The notes beneath the pieces were generated by a model that worked only from the letters and a program-made list of their open reading frames with translations, did no database searches and was not told where the DNA came from. A DNA stretch of 64,000 nt from Streptomyces sp. SUK 48 (GTDB taxonomy: Bacteria; Actinomycetota; Actinomycetes; Streptomycetales; Streptomycetaceae): positions 2,170,001 through 2,234,000 of the forward strand of contig NZ_CP045740.1 in assembly GCF_009650765.1 (NCBI RefSeq), in the 5' to 3' direction. This document shows positions 18,852 through 27,572 of this stretch, piece after piece (positions within the stretch are counted from its first letter, which is position 1; the number at the start of each line of letters is the position of its first letter). A program made the position numbers and the translations under genes.

Positions 18852-21800
18852 CGTGGCCCCCCGTTTCGTCGTCCCTGGGACTCGAGCTCCCGGTTTCGTG
18901 GTCCCCGGGACCGGCGCTCCCGGCTTCGTCGTCCCCGGGACCGGAGTCCTCGGCCGCGCCGGTGTCCCGCTGCCGGGGCTCCGCCGCCGTCACGGACAGG
19001 ACGACCACGCCGTCCCTGAAGGCCACCGCGAGCCGCCCGCCGGACAGGGCCGACAGCCCCAGGACCGGGGAGCCGAGGCGGATGCGGTGGCCGGGGACGA
19101 GGGGCCGGGCGGCGTCCGGGCCGGTGGTCCAGAGCTGGACCTCGCCGTCGTCATCGGCGCTCGCCCGCATCCCCCGGTACGGCGCCCCGCGCAGCCGCAC
19201 CAGGCCGCTGACGTCGCCCTGGTGCGCGCGCGTCACGGCCTCGGGCCGGCGGCCTTCGGTGCCGTCCCACCCCGGGCGGCCGGCCGCCCGGACCGCCTCC
19301 CCGGTCAACTCCCGTCCGTCGGAAGCCCGCAGGACCCGTACGGCCCGCTCCGTACGCCCCGACGCCCGCACCTCATGACACAGCGCCAACGCCTCGGCCC
19401 TCTCCTCGGTGACGTACCGGTGCATCCCGATGATCCGGCCGAAGGGCACCCCGGCGCCCGGCGCCGCGCCGGTCAGGTGGGCCGAGGGGTCCCAGAAGTG
19501 GATGGCCGGACCGCGCTCCGCCGCGGCCGCCACCACCCGCCCTCCGTCAGGTCCCGCCAGCACCGCGAGCGCGCGGACCCCGGCTCCCGTTCCCCCGCCG
19601 ACCGGCCGGCGGGGCTGGTCCGCCGCCAGGGCCCACAGGCCCCGGGGGTCTCCCCACAGGACCGTCCAGCCGGAGTCCCGCGCCCGCCACCCGGCGAGGG
19701 CCGTGGCGCCCCCCGCCCTGAACGGCGGCCCCGGTACGCTCACTCGCCCGACCGCCGCATGCCCTTCGGACGACGCGTCCCACCACCACAGCGAACCGTC
19801 GTCACAGGCCACCGCCAGCTCCGCCGGCGCCATCGCGGTGAGCCCCGCGAGCTGCCGCCGCAAACTCATGGTGTGCAGCAGCCGCGGCGCCTCCCCGGCC
19901 ACCTCCCACAGCGTGAGATCCCCGGCCCGCTCGGCCACCGCCAGCCACCGCTCCCCGTCCGGCCCGGTGACCGCCGCCAGGCCCACCACCTCGCTGCCGG
20001 GCGCGCCCGGCGCGGGCGACAACCGCACCCCGCCCGGCTTCCCGTCCGGGCCCGGGTCCAGCAGTGCCACCCAGCCCGTCTCCCCGGCCACGGCGAACCG
20101 CCCGTCGGGCAGCGCCACCAGCCGCCACACCGGCTCGGGCGCCTCCACGACCCGCTCATCGGCATACGCAGCGCTCCCCGCAGCGGGGCGCCAGACGCGC
20201 AGGGTACGGTCCTCATGCGCCGATACGACCAGGCCGGGCCCAGCCCCACCCGGGGCAGCGCCTGTCGCCCCCGAACCTCCGTCGGCCGTGCCCGGGACAC
20301 CGCTCGCCGCCACCGCCGTGACCGGGCTGTCGGAGCCGCGCGTCAGCAGCACCGGGGCGTGGGTGCGCCAGGGTTCCCACAGCGTCACCGAGCCGTCGCG
20401 GGCGCCACTCACCAGCCACGGCCGGCCGGGGCACGCGGCGACGGCGGTCACCATCTGCCCGGCGTCGAGCTGGAGATGCGGTGGCGTACGACGCACCGCG
20501 CCCCAGCACACCTGCCACGCCCCGCCGTCCCCGGCCGGGTGCGGCACACCGCGGGCGCGCAGCCCGCCGAGCTGGCGCAGCCCGGGCCGGTCGGCGGCGG
20601 CCGAGCGCTCGATCAGATGGGCCGAGGCGACCGTGCCCAGGATCTCGACGGGCAGGTCGGTCGGCACGGTACCGCCACCGCTGCGCCCCGGGGCGAGCGC
20701 GAGCGCGCACAGCGCGGCAACGCGGAGCTGGTCCACCACACTTCGCCGTGCGGCGAGTCGCCGCCACCCGGGGGCGCCGCAGTCGGCCGCGTACTCGGCG
20801 AGCCGGCTCTCCAGGTGCGGGCTCGGCGGCCGGCCCCCGGCGATCTGGTCGGCGGCCAGCTCCAGCAGCGCGCCGAGCAGAGCGAGCCGCTGCTCACCGG
20901 TGACGTCGGCGGCCAGCCGCTCGGCGTAGGTGCGGTGGGCCAGCCGGTAGACACTGCGCCGGTCCTCCCCGTCCAGCAGCACATAGGCGGCGGCCTTGCC
21001 CAGGAACTCCGTCAGCGTCCGTTCGTCCGGCGCGCACCCGCTCTCTCCCGCCAGCGCGCCCGCCGCCCGCAGCCAGATCCCGTCCGCGCGCGGCAGTCCC
21101 CGGCCGTGGCCGAGCGCGAGCGCCCGCAGGAACGGCAGCGCCATCGGCAGCTCCGCCGCGATCCGCGCCACGGCCGCCCCGAACAGCCCGGAACGGTCCT
21201 TGTCCAGCAGCTTCAGGAGCGCCGGCCGCGCGCCGGGGTCCCGCGACAGCACCCCTGGATTTTCCTCGATCTCCTGCACGAGCAGCGCCACCTGGAGGAA
21301 CTGCCAGGCCCCCTCGCGCACATGCCGCTCGACGGCCGCCCGCACCGTCCCGGCCACCGCTTCCGCCCCCACGGGATCGGTCCCCGCCGACGGCGCGTCC
21401 GCCCCGTCCCGTGGCGCGTCGACGCCCTCTCCCCGTGCCCTGTCCACGAGTGCCCTGCGCACTCCGGCGGCGGCGTAGGCACCGGCGGCGACGGGGTCCG
21501 GCAGGAGTTCCAGCACCCGCGCTCCGCCGGTGTGCGAGCCGAGCACCGTCGGCAGATCGATCCGGGCGGCCTCGGGGTCCCCGTCGTCGCCGGGTGCCCG
21601 GCGGGTGCCGATGATCAGCGAGACCTGGGGATGCTCCGTCGCCGCGCGGAGCAACTGGGCCGTCGGCACGGGGTCCCGCGCCTCGTCGAGCGCGTCGGCG
21701 ATCACGAGAATCCGTTCGCCCGGCTCCGGGGAATCCGGTCCCCACTCCTCTGCGGGCGTCCGGCTCGCCCTCACCCCTTCGAGCCGTTCGCGGACCTCCG

Positions 21801-23004
21801 CCACGGTGCTCCCGGTCAGCCGCAGCACGGCCCCGACCCGGGCCCCCGCCGCCCTGAGCCGCCGCAACGCCTCCCCGAGGAACGCGGACTTGCCGACGCC
21901 GGGCGCCCCGGGCACGATCAGCACCCGCTCCGGCCCGGGCCCGGTGCCCCACCGCACCACCTCGGCCAACTCCGCCTGGCGCCCGGTGAAATGCGGTACG
22001 ACCTCCAGGAATCCGGCGCGCTCCCGCTCCTGCGGCGATTCGACCGACCGGGACCCGGTCACCGGCACGGTGTCGAACTCCCGCTGCCTGCGCCGCTGTT
22101 CGGCCACCGTGGTGACCCCCGGCAACGGCACCCGGTCCCGCACCAGCAGCTTCAGCTCCGCACAGGACTCCCCGACGAACTCGCAGTAGTGGTCCGCCTG
22201 GATGAAGAACCGGCGCAGCTCATGGAGTTCGAGGACGTCATGGCTGGTGAGCGCGTCCAGACAGTCCTCCAGCGTCTCGCGGAACGTCCCGAGGTACGCC
22301 TGCGCCGCTTCCTTCCCCGTCGCGATCAGCAGAATGGAGTGGGGTGCGTCGCCCGTCGCGGCCGAACGATCGAACCGTTCACGCACCGCCTTCGCGAAGT
22401 CCGACGACTTGCACGCCTCGATCACCACCATCGCCCAATGCCCGTCCGCCCGGAGTCGGTTGTCCGACTCGGCGTAGAGATGATGGGCGAACAGGTCGGG
22501 CGTCAGCTGCGCGCAGTCCCCGCGCTCCGCCGAGCCGGGCACGAGCAGGGCCGGCCCCATGGCGCCCCGGCGGCCGTGCCCCAGCCAGACCAGGGCCGAG
22601 GGCCGTTCCTTCTCGCGGCGCTCGCCGGGGTCGCCGTACCTCCCCGACCAGCGCGCGAGTTCGTCGTCGGCCGCGCCGAGGGAGTCGACGGTCCCGGACC
22701 CGGTGGACGGCCGTACCGGCTGCCCCCCGATCCTGCGCAGTACGTCGAGCACGGCGGCCGCCTCCGCCGCCGTGTCCGCCTTCGGATACCCGGCGACATG
22801 CCCGACGGGCACCACCAGCGCGTCGAACGCCTCCGCCACCGTCCCGTCCCGGACCGCCGCGCCCTGCCGCGGCACGACGGGCGGCACGGGTGGCGCGGGC
22901 GGCCCCGGCGACGCGGGCCCGGCGGCCCCTGCGCCGGTCACGGTTCCGTCCCCGTCCCCCACGGCCGCCGGCTCGCGCCCCGCCGCCACCAGTTCCGTCG
23001 CCAT
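18844..23004 (-). CDS. Caspase-like protease / STAND ATPase / WD40 protein
   Basis: The 1386-residue, three-part protein begins with a caspase-like peptidase (about residues 45-270). It has a candidate catalytic His in LVWLGHGRRG (near 142) and Cys in VVIEACKSSD (near 197). A STAND NTPase follows, with P-loop GAPGVGKSAFL near 366 and Walker B LVIADALDEA near 431, then a helical region. From about residue 650 come WD40-type repeats (for example GARDGSVTLWEP, SAHEDRTLRVWRP, ADDDGEVQLWTT). STAND proteins with beta-propellers typically sense a ligand, oligomerise and release an N-terminal effector, here a cysteine protease. The C-terminal tail is Asp/Gly/Ser rich. ATG 23004 lies 4 bases after the lipase stop. 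Disease-resistance-like (NLR-like) logic is inferred from architecture only. Confidence 0.82.
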   Translation of the reverse strand: MATELVAAGREPAAVGDGDGTVTGAGAAGPASPGPPAPPVPPVVPRQGAAVRDGTVAEAFDALVVPVGHVAGYPKADTAAEAAAVLDVLRRIGGQPVRPSTGSGTVDSLGAADDELARWSGRYGDPGERREKERPSALVWLGHGRRGAMGPALLVPGSAERGDCAQLTPDLFAHHLYAESDNRLRADGHWAMVVIEACKSSDFAKAVRERFDRSAATGDAPHSILLIATGKEAAQAYLGTFRETLEDCLDALTSHDVLELHELRRFFIQADHYCEFVGESCAELKLLVRDRVPLPGVTTVAEQRRRQREFDTVPVTGSRSVESPQERERAGFLEVVPHFTGRQAELAEVVRWGTGPGPERVLIVPGAPGVGKSAFLGEALRRLRAAGARVGAVLRLTGSTVAEVRERLEGVRASRTPAEEWGPDSPEPGERILVIADALDEARDPVPTAQLLRAATEHPQVSLIIGTRRAPGDDGDPEAARIDLPTVLGSHTGGARVLELLPDPVAAGAYAAAGVRRALVDRARGEGVDAPRDGADAPSAGTDPVGAEAVAGTVRAAVERHVREGAWQFLQVALLVQEIEENPGVLSRDPGARPALLKLLDKDRSGLFGAAVARIAAELPMALPFLRALALGHGRGLPRADGIWLRAAGALAGESGCAPDERTLTEFLGKAAAYVLLDGEDRRSVYRLAHRTYAERLAADVTGEQRLALLGALLELAADQIAGGRPPSPHLESRLAEYAADCGAPGWRRLAARRSVVDQLRVAALCALALAPGRSGGGTVPTDLPVEILGTVASAHLIERSAAADRPGLRQLGGLRARGVPHPAGDGGAWQVCWGAVRRTPPHLQLDAGQMVTAVAACPGRPWLVSGARDGSVTLWEPWRTHAPVLLTRGSDSPVTAVAASGVPGTADGGSGATGAAPGGAGPGLVVSAHEDRTLRVWRPAAGSAAYADERVVEAPEPVWRLVALPDGRFAVAGETGWVALLDPGPDGKPGGVRLSPAPGAPGSEVVGLAAVTGPDGERWLAVAERAGDLTLWEVAGEAPRLLHTMSLRRQLAGLTAMAPAELAVACDDGSLWWWDASSEGHAAVGRVSVPGPPFRAGGATALAGWRARDSGWTVLWGDPRGLWALAADQPRRPVGGGTGAGVRALAVLAGPDGGRVVAAAAERGPAIHFWDPSAHLTGAAPGAGVPFGRIIGMHRYVTEERAEALALCHEVRASGRTERAVRVLRASDGRELTGEAVRAAGRPGWDGTEGRRPEAVTRAHQGDVSGLVRLRGAPYRGMRASADDDGEVQLWTTGPDAARPLVPGHRIRLGSPVLGLSALSGGRLAVAFRDGVVVLSVTAAEPRQRDTGAAEDSGPGDDEAGSAGPGDHETGSSSPRDDETGGHDG

Positions 23005-23008
23005 GGCG

Positions 23009-24508
23009 TCAGCCGTCGTGCACCATGTCGAGGACCGGGACGAGGCGCCGCTTCGGCTCCTCGCCACCGGTCACCTCCACCTCGTACATCCCCGGGCGGT
23101 CGGGCGTGCAGGAGGCCGCCAGCACACCGGGCCGGCCCGGCACCGGCCGCAGGGCGGGGGTCAGCAGTTCGTCCAGGCCGTCGACCCCGCGCACCCTGCA
23201 CTCCAGGTCGGCGCCGCGGGCGACCCCGTCGACCTCGATGGCGAAGGGCTCGCCCAGGGCGGCCCACTCCGGCGCGCACAGCTCGAACTCCGCCTCGTCC
23301 CCGAGCATGGCGCCCCGCTCCTCCGGGTGCCGCAGCCCGTGCATCAGGCCGGAGGCCATGTCGAGGACACTGCGGGTACGGATGAGGGCGCCGTGCTCGT
23401 GGTAGAAGTGCACCGGCCTTTCGGTGCCCGGCAGTTGGGCCGCGTACTGGTACACCGTGCCGTCGCCGGTCCGTGGGTCGCGCTGGGGCCGGCCCTCGGC
23501 GTCCGGGAGCAGCCGGCCGTCGTGGTAGCGCTTGAAGAGGCAGCGGTCGAACAGCGCGACGCCGTCGGCGAGCCGGTAACTGGTCCAGGTGCGCTGGCCC
23601 ATGCCGACGACCGTCACATGCTCGGGCAGGGTGGTCTCCGCCCGGCTGGTACGCCAGTCCACGGCCGCCTTCGCCAGCTCGCGCCGCCCGCCGAGCGCCA
23701 CGATGTCCTCGACGCCCGGCACCCGCATGTCGCCGTCCGCCTCGAAGGCGCGGTAGCCGGGCAGCAGGTCGTACAGCCCAGGCATGGTCGCGGCGACCTG
23801 CCGCAGGACCGCCGGCGGCACGGGGAACGGCAGGCCCTTGCCGGCGTTGAGCATCAGCACGGCCTTGACCGAGCCGTTGAAGGGGGTGCCGACGGTCATC
23901 ACCGCCCGGATGTCCCCGCGCAGGGCGGGGTCCAGGTGCAGGGCCTCGCGGGTGAGCAGGCCGCCCATCGAGTGGGCCACGACGACCAGCCGGGCGGGAC
24001 CCGCCTCGGGGTTGGCCTCCAGGTACCCGCGATGCCCGGGGTGGGCGCGCCAGGCGTCCAGGTGGCGGCGGGCCGCGGCGGCGAGGAGCGCGCCGTTGTG
24101 CTCGACGGACAGCCGCCAGTCGTAGGGGAAGGGAAGGAGCGCGGCGGGGTCCACCACACTGCGCCGCATCTCCGCGACCATGGCGGTGTAGGGGTGGGCG
24201 GAGCCGAGACCCGGCAGCGGTTCGAAGCTTTCGAGGAGCCCGGTCACCTCGACGCGTCCGGTGCGGCCCTCGCGTTCGTCCTCGGTCACCGCGAGCTGCC
24301 GGAGCCGGTCGGTGTGGGCCCGCGCGGTGTAGGTGAGGAGCTTTCCGACTCCCCATAACTTCCGGCCGGTCCCGGCCTCCCTCAGCTCGCTGCCCATGAT
24401 GCCGGGCACGATCACCACGGCGTCGTGCAGTCTTCGTCCCGGATTGCTTCTGCGCATGAGCTTCGCCTCGAACACTTCGACGGCCCGCATCCCCTGGACC
24501 GATGCCAT
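23009..24508 (-). CDS. LCAT-like alpha/beta-hydrolase (lipase/acyltransferase)
   Basis: The protein is about 499 residues. It carries an oxyanion-type VIVPGIMGSEL motif near residue 30, then a lid-like region, the nucleophile elbow VVAHSMGGLL near 180 (GxSxG-like, AHSMGG) and a late HFYHEHGALI that could supply the catalytic His. This order matches lecithin:cholesterol-acyltransferase-related phospholipases and acyltransferases. No signal peptide or membrane segment is visible, so it probably acts in the cytoplasm, possibly on the inner leaflet. It is the first gene of the five-gene operon. ATG 24508 is preferred because a TAGCCT -10 element lies 14 bases before it. GTG 24532 and ATG 24490 are other in-frame starts. 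Confidence 0.78.
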   Translation of the reverse strand: MASVQGMRAVEVFEAKLMRRSNPGRRLHDAVVIVPGIMGSELREAGTGRKLWGVGKLLTYTARAHTDRLRQLAVTEDEREGRTGRVEVTGLLESFEPLPGLGSAHPYTAMVAEMRRSVVDPAALLPFPYDWRLSVEHNGALLAAAARRHLDAWRAHPGHRGYLEANPEAGPARLVVVAHSMGGLLTREALHLDPALRGDIRAVMTVGTPFNGSVKAVLMLNAGKGLPFPVPPAVLRQVAATMPGLYDLLPGYRAFEADGDMRVPGVEDIVALGGRRELAKAAVDWRTSRAETTLPEHVTVVGMGQRTWTSYRLADGVALFDRCLFKRYHDGRLLPDAEGRPQRDPRTGDGTVYQYAAQLPGTERPVHFYHEHGALIRTRSVLDMASGLMHGLRHPEERGAMLGDEAEFELCAPEWAALGEPFAIEVDGVARGADLECRVRGVDGLDELLTPALRPVPGRPGVLAASCTPDRPGMYEVEVTGGEEPKRRLVPVLDMVHDG

Positions 24509-24522
24509 GGACGGAATCCACG

Positions 24523-24528
24523 AGGCTA
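24523..24528 (-). promoter_or_regulatory. -10 element (TAGCCT) of the five-gene operon
   Basis: Read on the minus strand, TAGCCT fits TANNNT and lies 14 bases before ATG 24508, giving a leader of only a few bases. The upstream region is shared with the divergent phosphatase gene. Confidence 0.35.
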
Positions 24529-24532
24529 GCAC

Positions 24533-24804
24533 AGCGCACCACGCTCCGTGATTGCCTCAACTGACGTGTCTGACCTGCGAGTTACCCCTTCGGATGAGAC
24601 CGCGTCCGGCCGTGTCCGAGGGCCCGGGAGGTCGGGCCGGGACGGTCATCGAGCACATGGTTCGAGGTCCGCCCGCGCGTCACGGCCCCGGGCGAGCGGC
24701 GGGACGGCGCACACTGCCCTATTTTTTGATAGATGACCGAAAGGCTGGTTTCGCCGCACCTTACCCCGGCCACTGATGACTCAGGGTCACCACAGGAGGG
24801 CGCA
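24533..24804. other. Divergent intergenic region, regulatory
   Basis: This is 272 bases between the five-gene operon and the leader ORF of the phosphatase gene. It has the only clearly AT-rich patch nearby (about 24718-24733) and a short inverted repeat CGAAA-6-TTTCG at 24738-24753. The promoter for the rightward genes is probably here, but no convincing -35/-10 pair was identified. Confidence 0.4.
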
Positions 24805-24849
24805 ATGTACCGCTCCGAGACCGGACACCCGGCCGCGGGGAGCCCCTGA
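24805..24849 (+). CDS. 14-residue leader peptide ORF
   Basis: ATG 24805 follows a strong AGGAGGG Shine-Dalgarno sequence at 5-6 bases spacing and opens a 14-codon frame (MYRSETGHPAAGSP). Its TGA overlaps the phosphatase ATG in the sequence TGATG. The phosphatase has no ribosome site of its own, so ribosomes terminating here probably re-initiate on it. It contains no run of regulatory codons (no Trp, Leu or Cys runs). It may serve only as a translational coupler. Confidence 0.6.
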   Translation: MYRSETGHPAAGSP

Positions 24850-26183
24850 TGGCCGGGCCCGGGAACGGTGCGTCGCCGAGGCAGCCGGAGGAATCCGATC
24901 TGCACGCCCGCCTGCGGACCGAGCTGGGCCGCATGGACGAGCAGATGCGCGGCCTGCTGGACGCCATGGACCGGCTCCAGGGCCTGCTGGACGCGGTGGT
25001 CGCCATCACCCGCGAGAACGAGCTGCCCTCGGTCCTCTACCGCATCGTGACCACCGCCATGGACCTGGTGGGCGCCCGCTACGGAGCGCTCGGCGTGCTC
25101 GCCCCCTCCGGCGACGAGCTGGAGCAGTTCATCACCGCCGGCCTTACCGAGGAGGAGCGGGCCGCCCTCGCGGGAACCGACTTCCCCCACGGCCGAGGCG
25201 TCCTCGGGCAGCTGATCGAAAACCCTGAGCCCCTGCGGGTCGACGACATCGCCGCCCATCCGGCCTCCGTGGGCTTCCCGTCGAACCATCCGTTCATGGG
25301 CACCCTGCTCGGCGTCGCCGTCAGCGTCCGCGGCGAGATCTACGGCGACCTCTATCTCTCCGAGCGCCGGGACGGACGGCCCTTCGACGCCGAGGACGAG
25401 AGCGTGGTCATCGCCCTGGCCGGCGCCGCGGGCATCGCCATCGAGAACGTCCGCCTCTTCGAACGGGTCCGCGAGAGTGCCGAGCAGTTCCAGCGCCTGC
25501 TCCTGCCCACCCTGCCCGACCTGCACCCCTTCACCGCCGCCGCGGTCTACCGGCCCGCCGCCGAACCCAGCCAGCTCGGCGGCGACTGGTACGACGCCAT
25601 CGCGCTGCCCGGCAACGTCGTGGCGGTCGTCATCGGGGACGTGGTCGGCCACGATCTGCCGGCCGCGGCCGCGATGGCCTCCACCCGCAATATGCTGCGC
25701 GCCCTGCTGTTCGACCGGAGCAGCGCGCCCGGCACCATCCTGTCCCAACTGGATCACACCCTTCAGGCCATCACCGAGAACCCCATCACCACCACCACGC
25801 TGGCCCGTATCGAACCGGAGGGGGCCGGCTGGCGGCTGTCCTGGAGCACCGCCGGCCATGTCCCGCACCTGCTGATCGCGCCGGGCCGCCCGGCGGAGTA
25901 CCTGTTCGCCGAGCCCGGGCTGCCGCTCGGCGTCGACCCCGGGCTGCCCCGGCCCGACCACTCCTGTTCCGTGCCCTCCGGCGCCACCGTGGTCTTCTTC
26001 ACCGACGGCCTGGTCGAACACCCCGACCGCCCGATCGACCAGAGCCTCGCCGAACTGATCGAACTCGTCACCGAGTACTCCTCCCTCCCCCTGGACGACT
26101 TCGTCCAGGCCCTCGCCGACCACCACCCCAGCGACGGCCACGACGACATGGCGGTCCTGGCCCTCCGCACCCCGTCGACCTGA
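24849..26183 (+). CDS. GAF domain-PP2C (SpoIIE-type) serine phosphatase
   Basis: The 444-residue protein begins with a short coiled-coil-like stretch (residues 20-55), then a GAF domain (about 60-205, VVTTAMDLVGARYGALGVL ... EDESVVIALAGAAGIAIEN) and a PPM/SpoIIE-type phosphatase (about 235-440). Phosphatase metal-site motifs are visible: GGDWYDA, VIGDVVGHDLPAAAAMA, FFTDGLVE and HDDMAVLAL. Such enzymes dephosphorylate anti-anti-sigma factors and so tune alternative sigma factors, which Streptomyces has in large numbers. No anti-sigma kinase or STAS partner lies next to it. Translation is probably coupled to the 14-codon ORF before it. Confidence 0.9.
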   Translation: MAGPGNGASPRQPEESDLHARLRTELGRMDEQMRGLLDAMDRLQGLLDAVVAITRENELPSVLYRIVTTAMDLVGARYGALGVLAPSGDELEQFITAGLTEEERAALAGTDFPHGRGVLGQLIENPEPLRVDDIAAHPASVGFPSNHPFMGTLLGVAVSVRGEIYGDLYLSERRDGRPFDAEDESVVIALAGAAGIAIENVRLFERVRESAEQFQRLLLPTLPDLHPFTAAAVYRPAAEPSQLGGDWYDAIALPGNVVAVVIGDVVGHDLPAAAAMASTRNMLRALLFDRSSAPGTILSQLDHTLQAITENPITTTTLARIEPEGAGWRLSWSTAGHVPHLLIAPGRPAEYLFAEPGLPLGVDPGLPRPDHSCSVPSGATVVFFTDGLVEHPDRPIDQSLAELIELVTEYSSLPLDDFVQALADHHPSDGHDDMAVLALRTPST

Positions 26184-26287
26184 CCCGGCACCGGCCCGCC
26201 CCGCCCCCGCCACCCCCCTGCCGTGGAGGAACCCCGCGATACGGCGGATGATGGTGGCCGGGGCGATGTCGATGCGGAGGTCGCCCG

Positions 26288-27514
26288 ATGACGGTCGCGC
26301 GACGTGGAGGACTCCGGCGCGGCGATGTGGCCGCCCTGGAGATCTGCGCGGTCGCGGCGCTGTACTACGGCTCCGCCGAGCTGGGGCTGCTCCAGCAGCT
26401 GGTGCGCAGCCAGGTCACCCCCTTGTGGCCGCCGACCGGTATCGCCGTGGCAGCGCTGCTGCTGCGCGGTCCGCGGATCTGGCCCGGCATCACGCTCGGT
26501 GCGCTGCTGGCCAACCTCGCGCCGGGGCCGTCGTACGCCGGGCTCTTCCTGATCGTCGTGGGCAACACCCTCGCGCCCCTGTGTTCCTACGCCCTCCTTC
26601 GGCATGCGGGGTTCCGTCCCGGACTGGACCGGCTGCACGACGCGCTCGCGCTGATCTGTCTCGGCGCCTTCACCGGGACGCTGGTCAGCGCGACGGCGGG
26701 CAGCGGGACGCTGGTCCTCACCGGCGCCCTGGACACCGACCGGTTCTGGCCGACCTGGTGGGTCTGGTGGACCGGCGACGCGATGGGCGTCCTGGTGGTG
26801 ACGCCGGTCCTGCTCGTGCTGTGCCGGGCACGTCTGCCGAGACATGTGCCGCCGTCCCGCTGGGCGGAGGTGCTGCTGCTTCTCGCGGCCACCGCCTGTG
26901 TCGGGGTCATCGACACCAGCTCCACCCCGTTGCTCTTCCTCGGCTTCCCGCTGCTGATCTGGGCCGCCTTCCGCTTCCGGCTGGCCGGCGCCGCGCCCGT
27001 GGCCCTGGCCGTCTCGATCTTCGCGATCATCGCCGCCGACCACGGCTCGGGCCCGTTCGCCAGGCACGGCATGCTCACCGACATGGTCACCCTCCAGGCA
27101 TACAACGGCTCCTCCGCGTTGACCGCCCTGCTCGTCGCGGCGGCCGTCAGCGAGCGGGACCGGTCCCAGAGGGAGATCGCCCGGGCCTGCGGCCATCTCG
27201 CCGAACTGGTGTCCCGGCTCTCCGTCACCGGCCCCCAGCCGATACCGCCCGCCACCGGCTCCGGCCCCCACCCCGGCCCTCGCCGCGACTCCGGCCCGCG
27301 CACCGACTCCAGCCCGCGCCGCGACTCCAGCTCCAGCTCCAGCTCCAGCTCCAGCTCCAGCTCCAGCTCCAGCTCCAGCTCCAGCTCCAAGGCTCCTCCC
27401 CGCCCCGACTCCCGATCCACCTCTGGCAGCGGCCTCGGCGAAGAACGCCACCACTCCCGCTCGACCTACCGACCGGTGGCGCCGCCCTCGCGCCGGCCGG
27501 CCGACCCGGGCTGA
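26288..27514 (+). CDS. MASE1-domain membrane protein with poly-serine tail
   Basis: The 408-residue protein has eight or more membrane segments over residues 12-290, matching the MASE1 sensor fold (VTPLWPPTGIAVAALLL near 40-56, WWTGDAMGVLVVTPVLL near 160). MASE1 usually precedes a signalling output domain. Here only a low-complexity Ser/Pro/Arg-rich tail of about 95 residues follows, including 21 consecutive serines, so no output domain is visible. The start ATG 26288 has a good GGAGGT ribosome site 6 bases upstream. It follows the PP2C gene in the same direction by 104 bases, suggesting a shared sensing role. Confidence 0.8.
   Translation: MTVARRGGLRRGDVAALEICAVAALYYGSAELGLLQQLVRSQVTPLWPPTGIAVAALLLRGPRIWPGITLGALLANLAPGPSYAGLFLIVVGNTLAPLCSYALLRHAGFRPGLDRLHDALALICLGAFTGTLVSATAGSGTLVLTGALDTDRFWPTWWVWWTGDAMGVLVVTPVLLVLCRARLPRHVPPSRWAEVLLLLAATACVGVIDTSSTPLLFLGFPLLIWAAFRFRLAGAAPVALAVSIFAIIAADHGSGPFARHGMLTDMVTLQAYNGSSALTALLVAAAVSERDRSQREIARACGHLAELVSRLSVTGPQPIPPATGSGPHPGPRRDSGPRTDSSPRRDSSSSSSSSSSSSSSSSSSSSSKAPPRPDSRSTSGSGLGEERHHSRSTYRPVAPPSRRPADPG
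27326..27388 (+). repeat. Hexanucleotide microsatellite (TCCAGC)10.5
   Basis: 63 bases of perfect TCCAGC repeat encode 21 serines by alternating TCC and AGC codons in the tail of the MASE1 protein. Gain or loss of units keeps the frame, so length should vary between strains. Confidence 0.9.
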
Positions 27515-27572
27515 GACGGGGAGCGCGGCAGGGGCCGTACCGCCGCCGCTCCCCCGCCATCAGGACGAGCGG

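Noticed and set aside
14370..23385. Long plus-strand open frames of 1500 residues or more opposite the five-gene operon
   Set aside because: Their translations are Pro/Arg/Gly/Ala-rich and lack motifs, while the minus-strand frames hold clear P-loops and catalytic motifs.
27326..27388. Repeats considered as a CRISPR array
   Set aside because: The units are 6 bases with no spacers, so this is a microsatellite.
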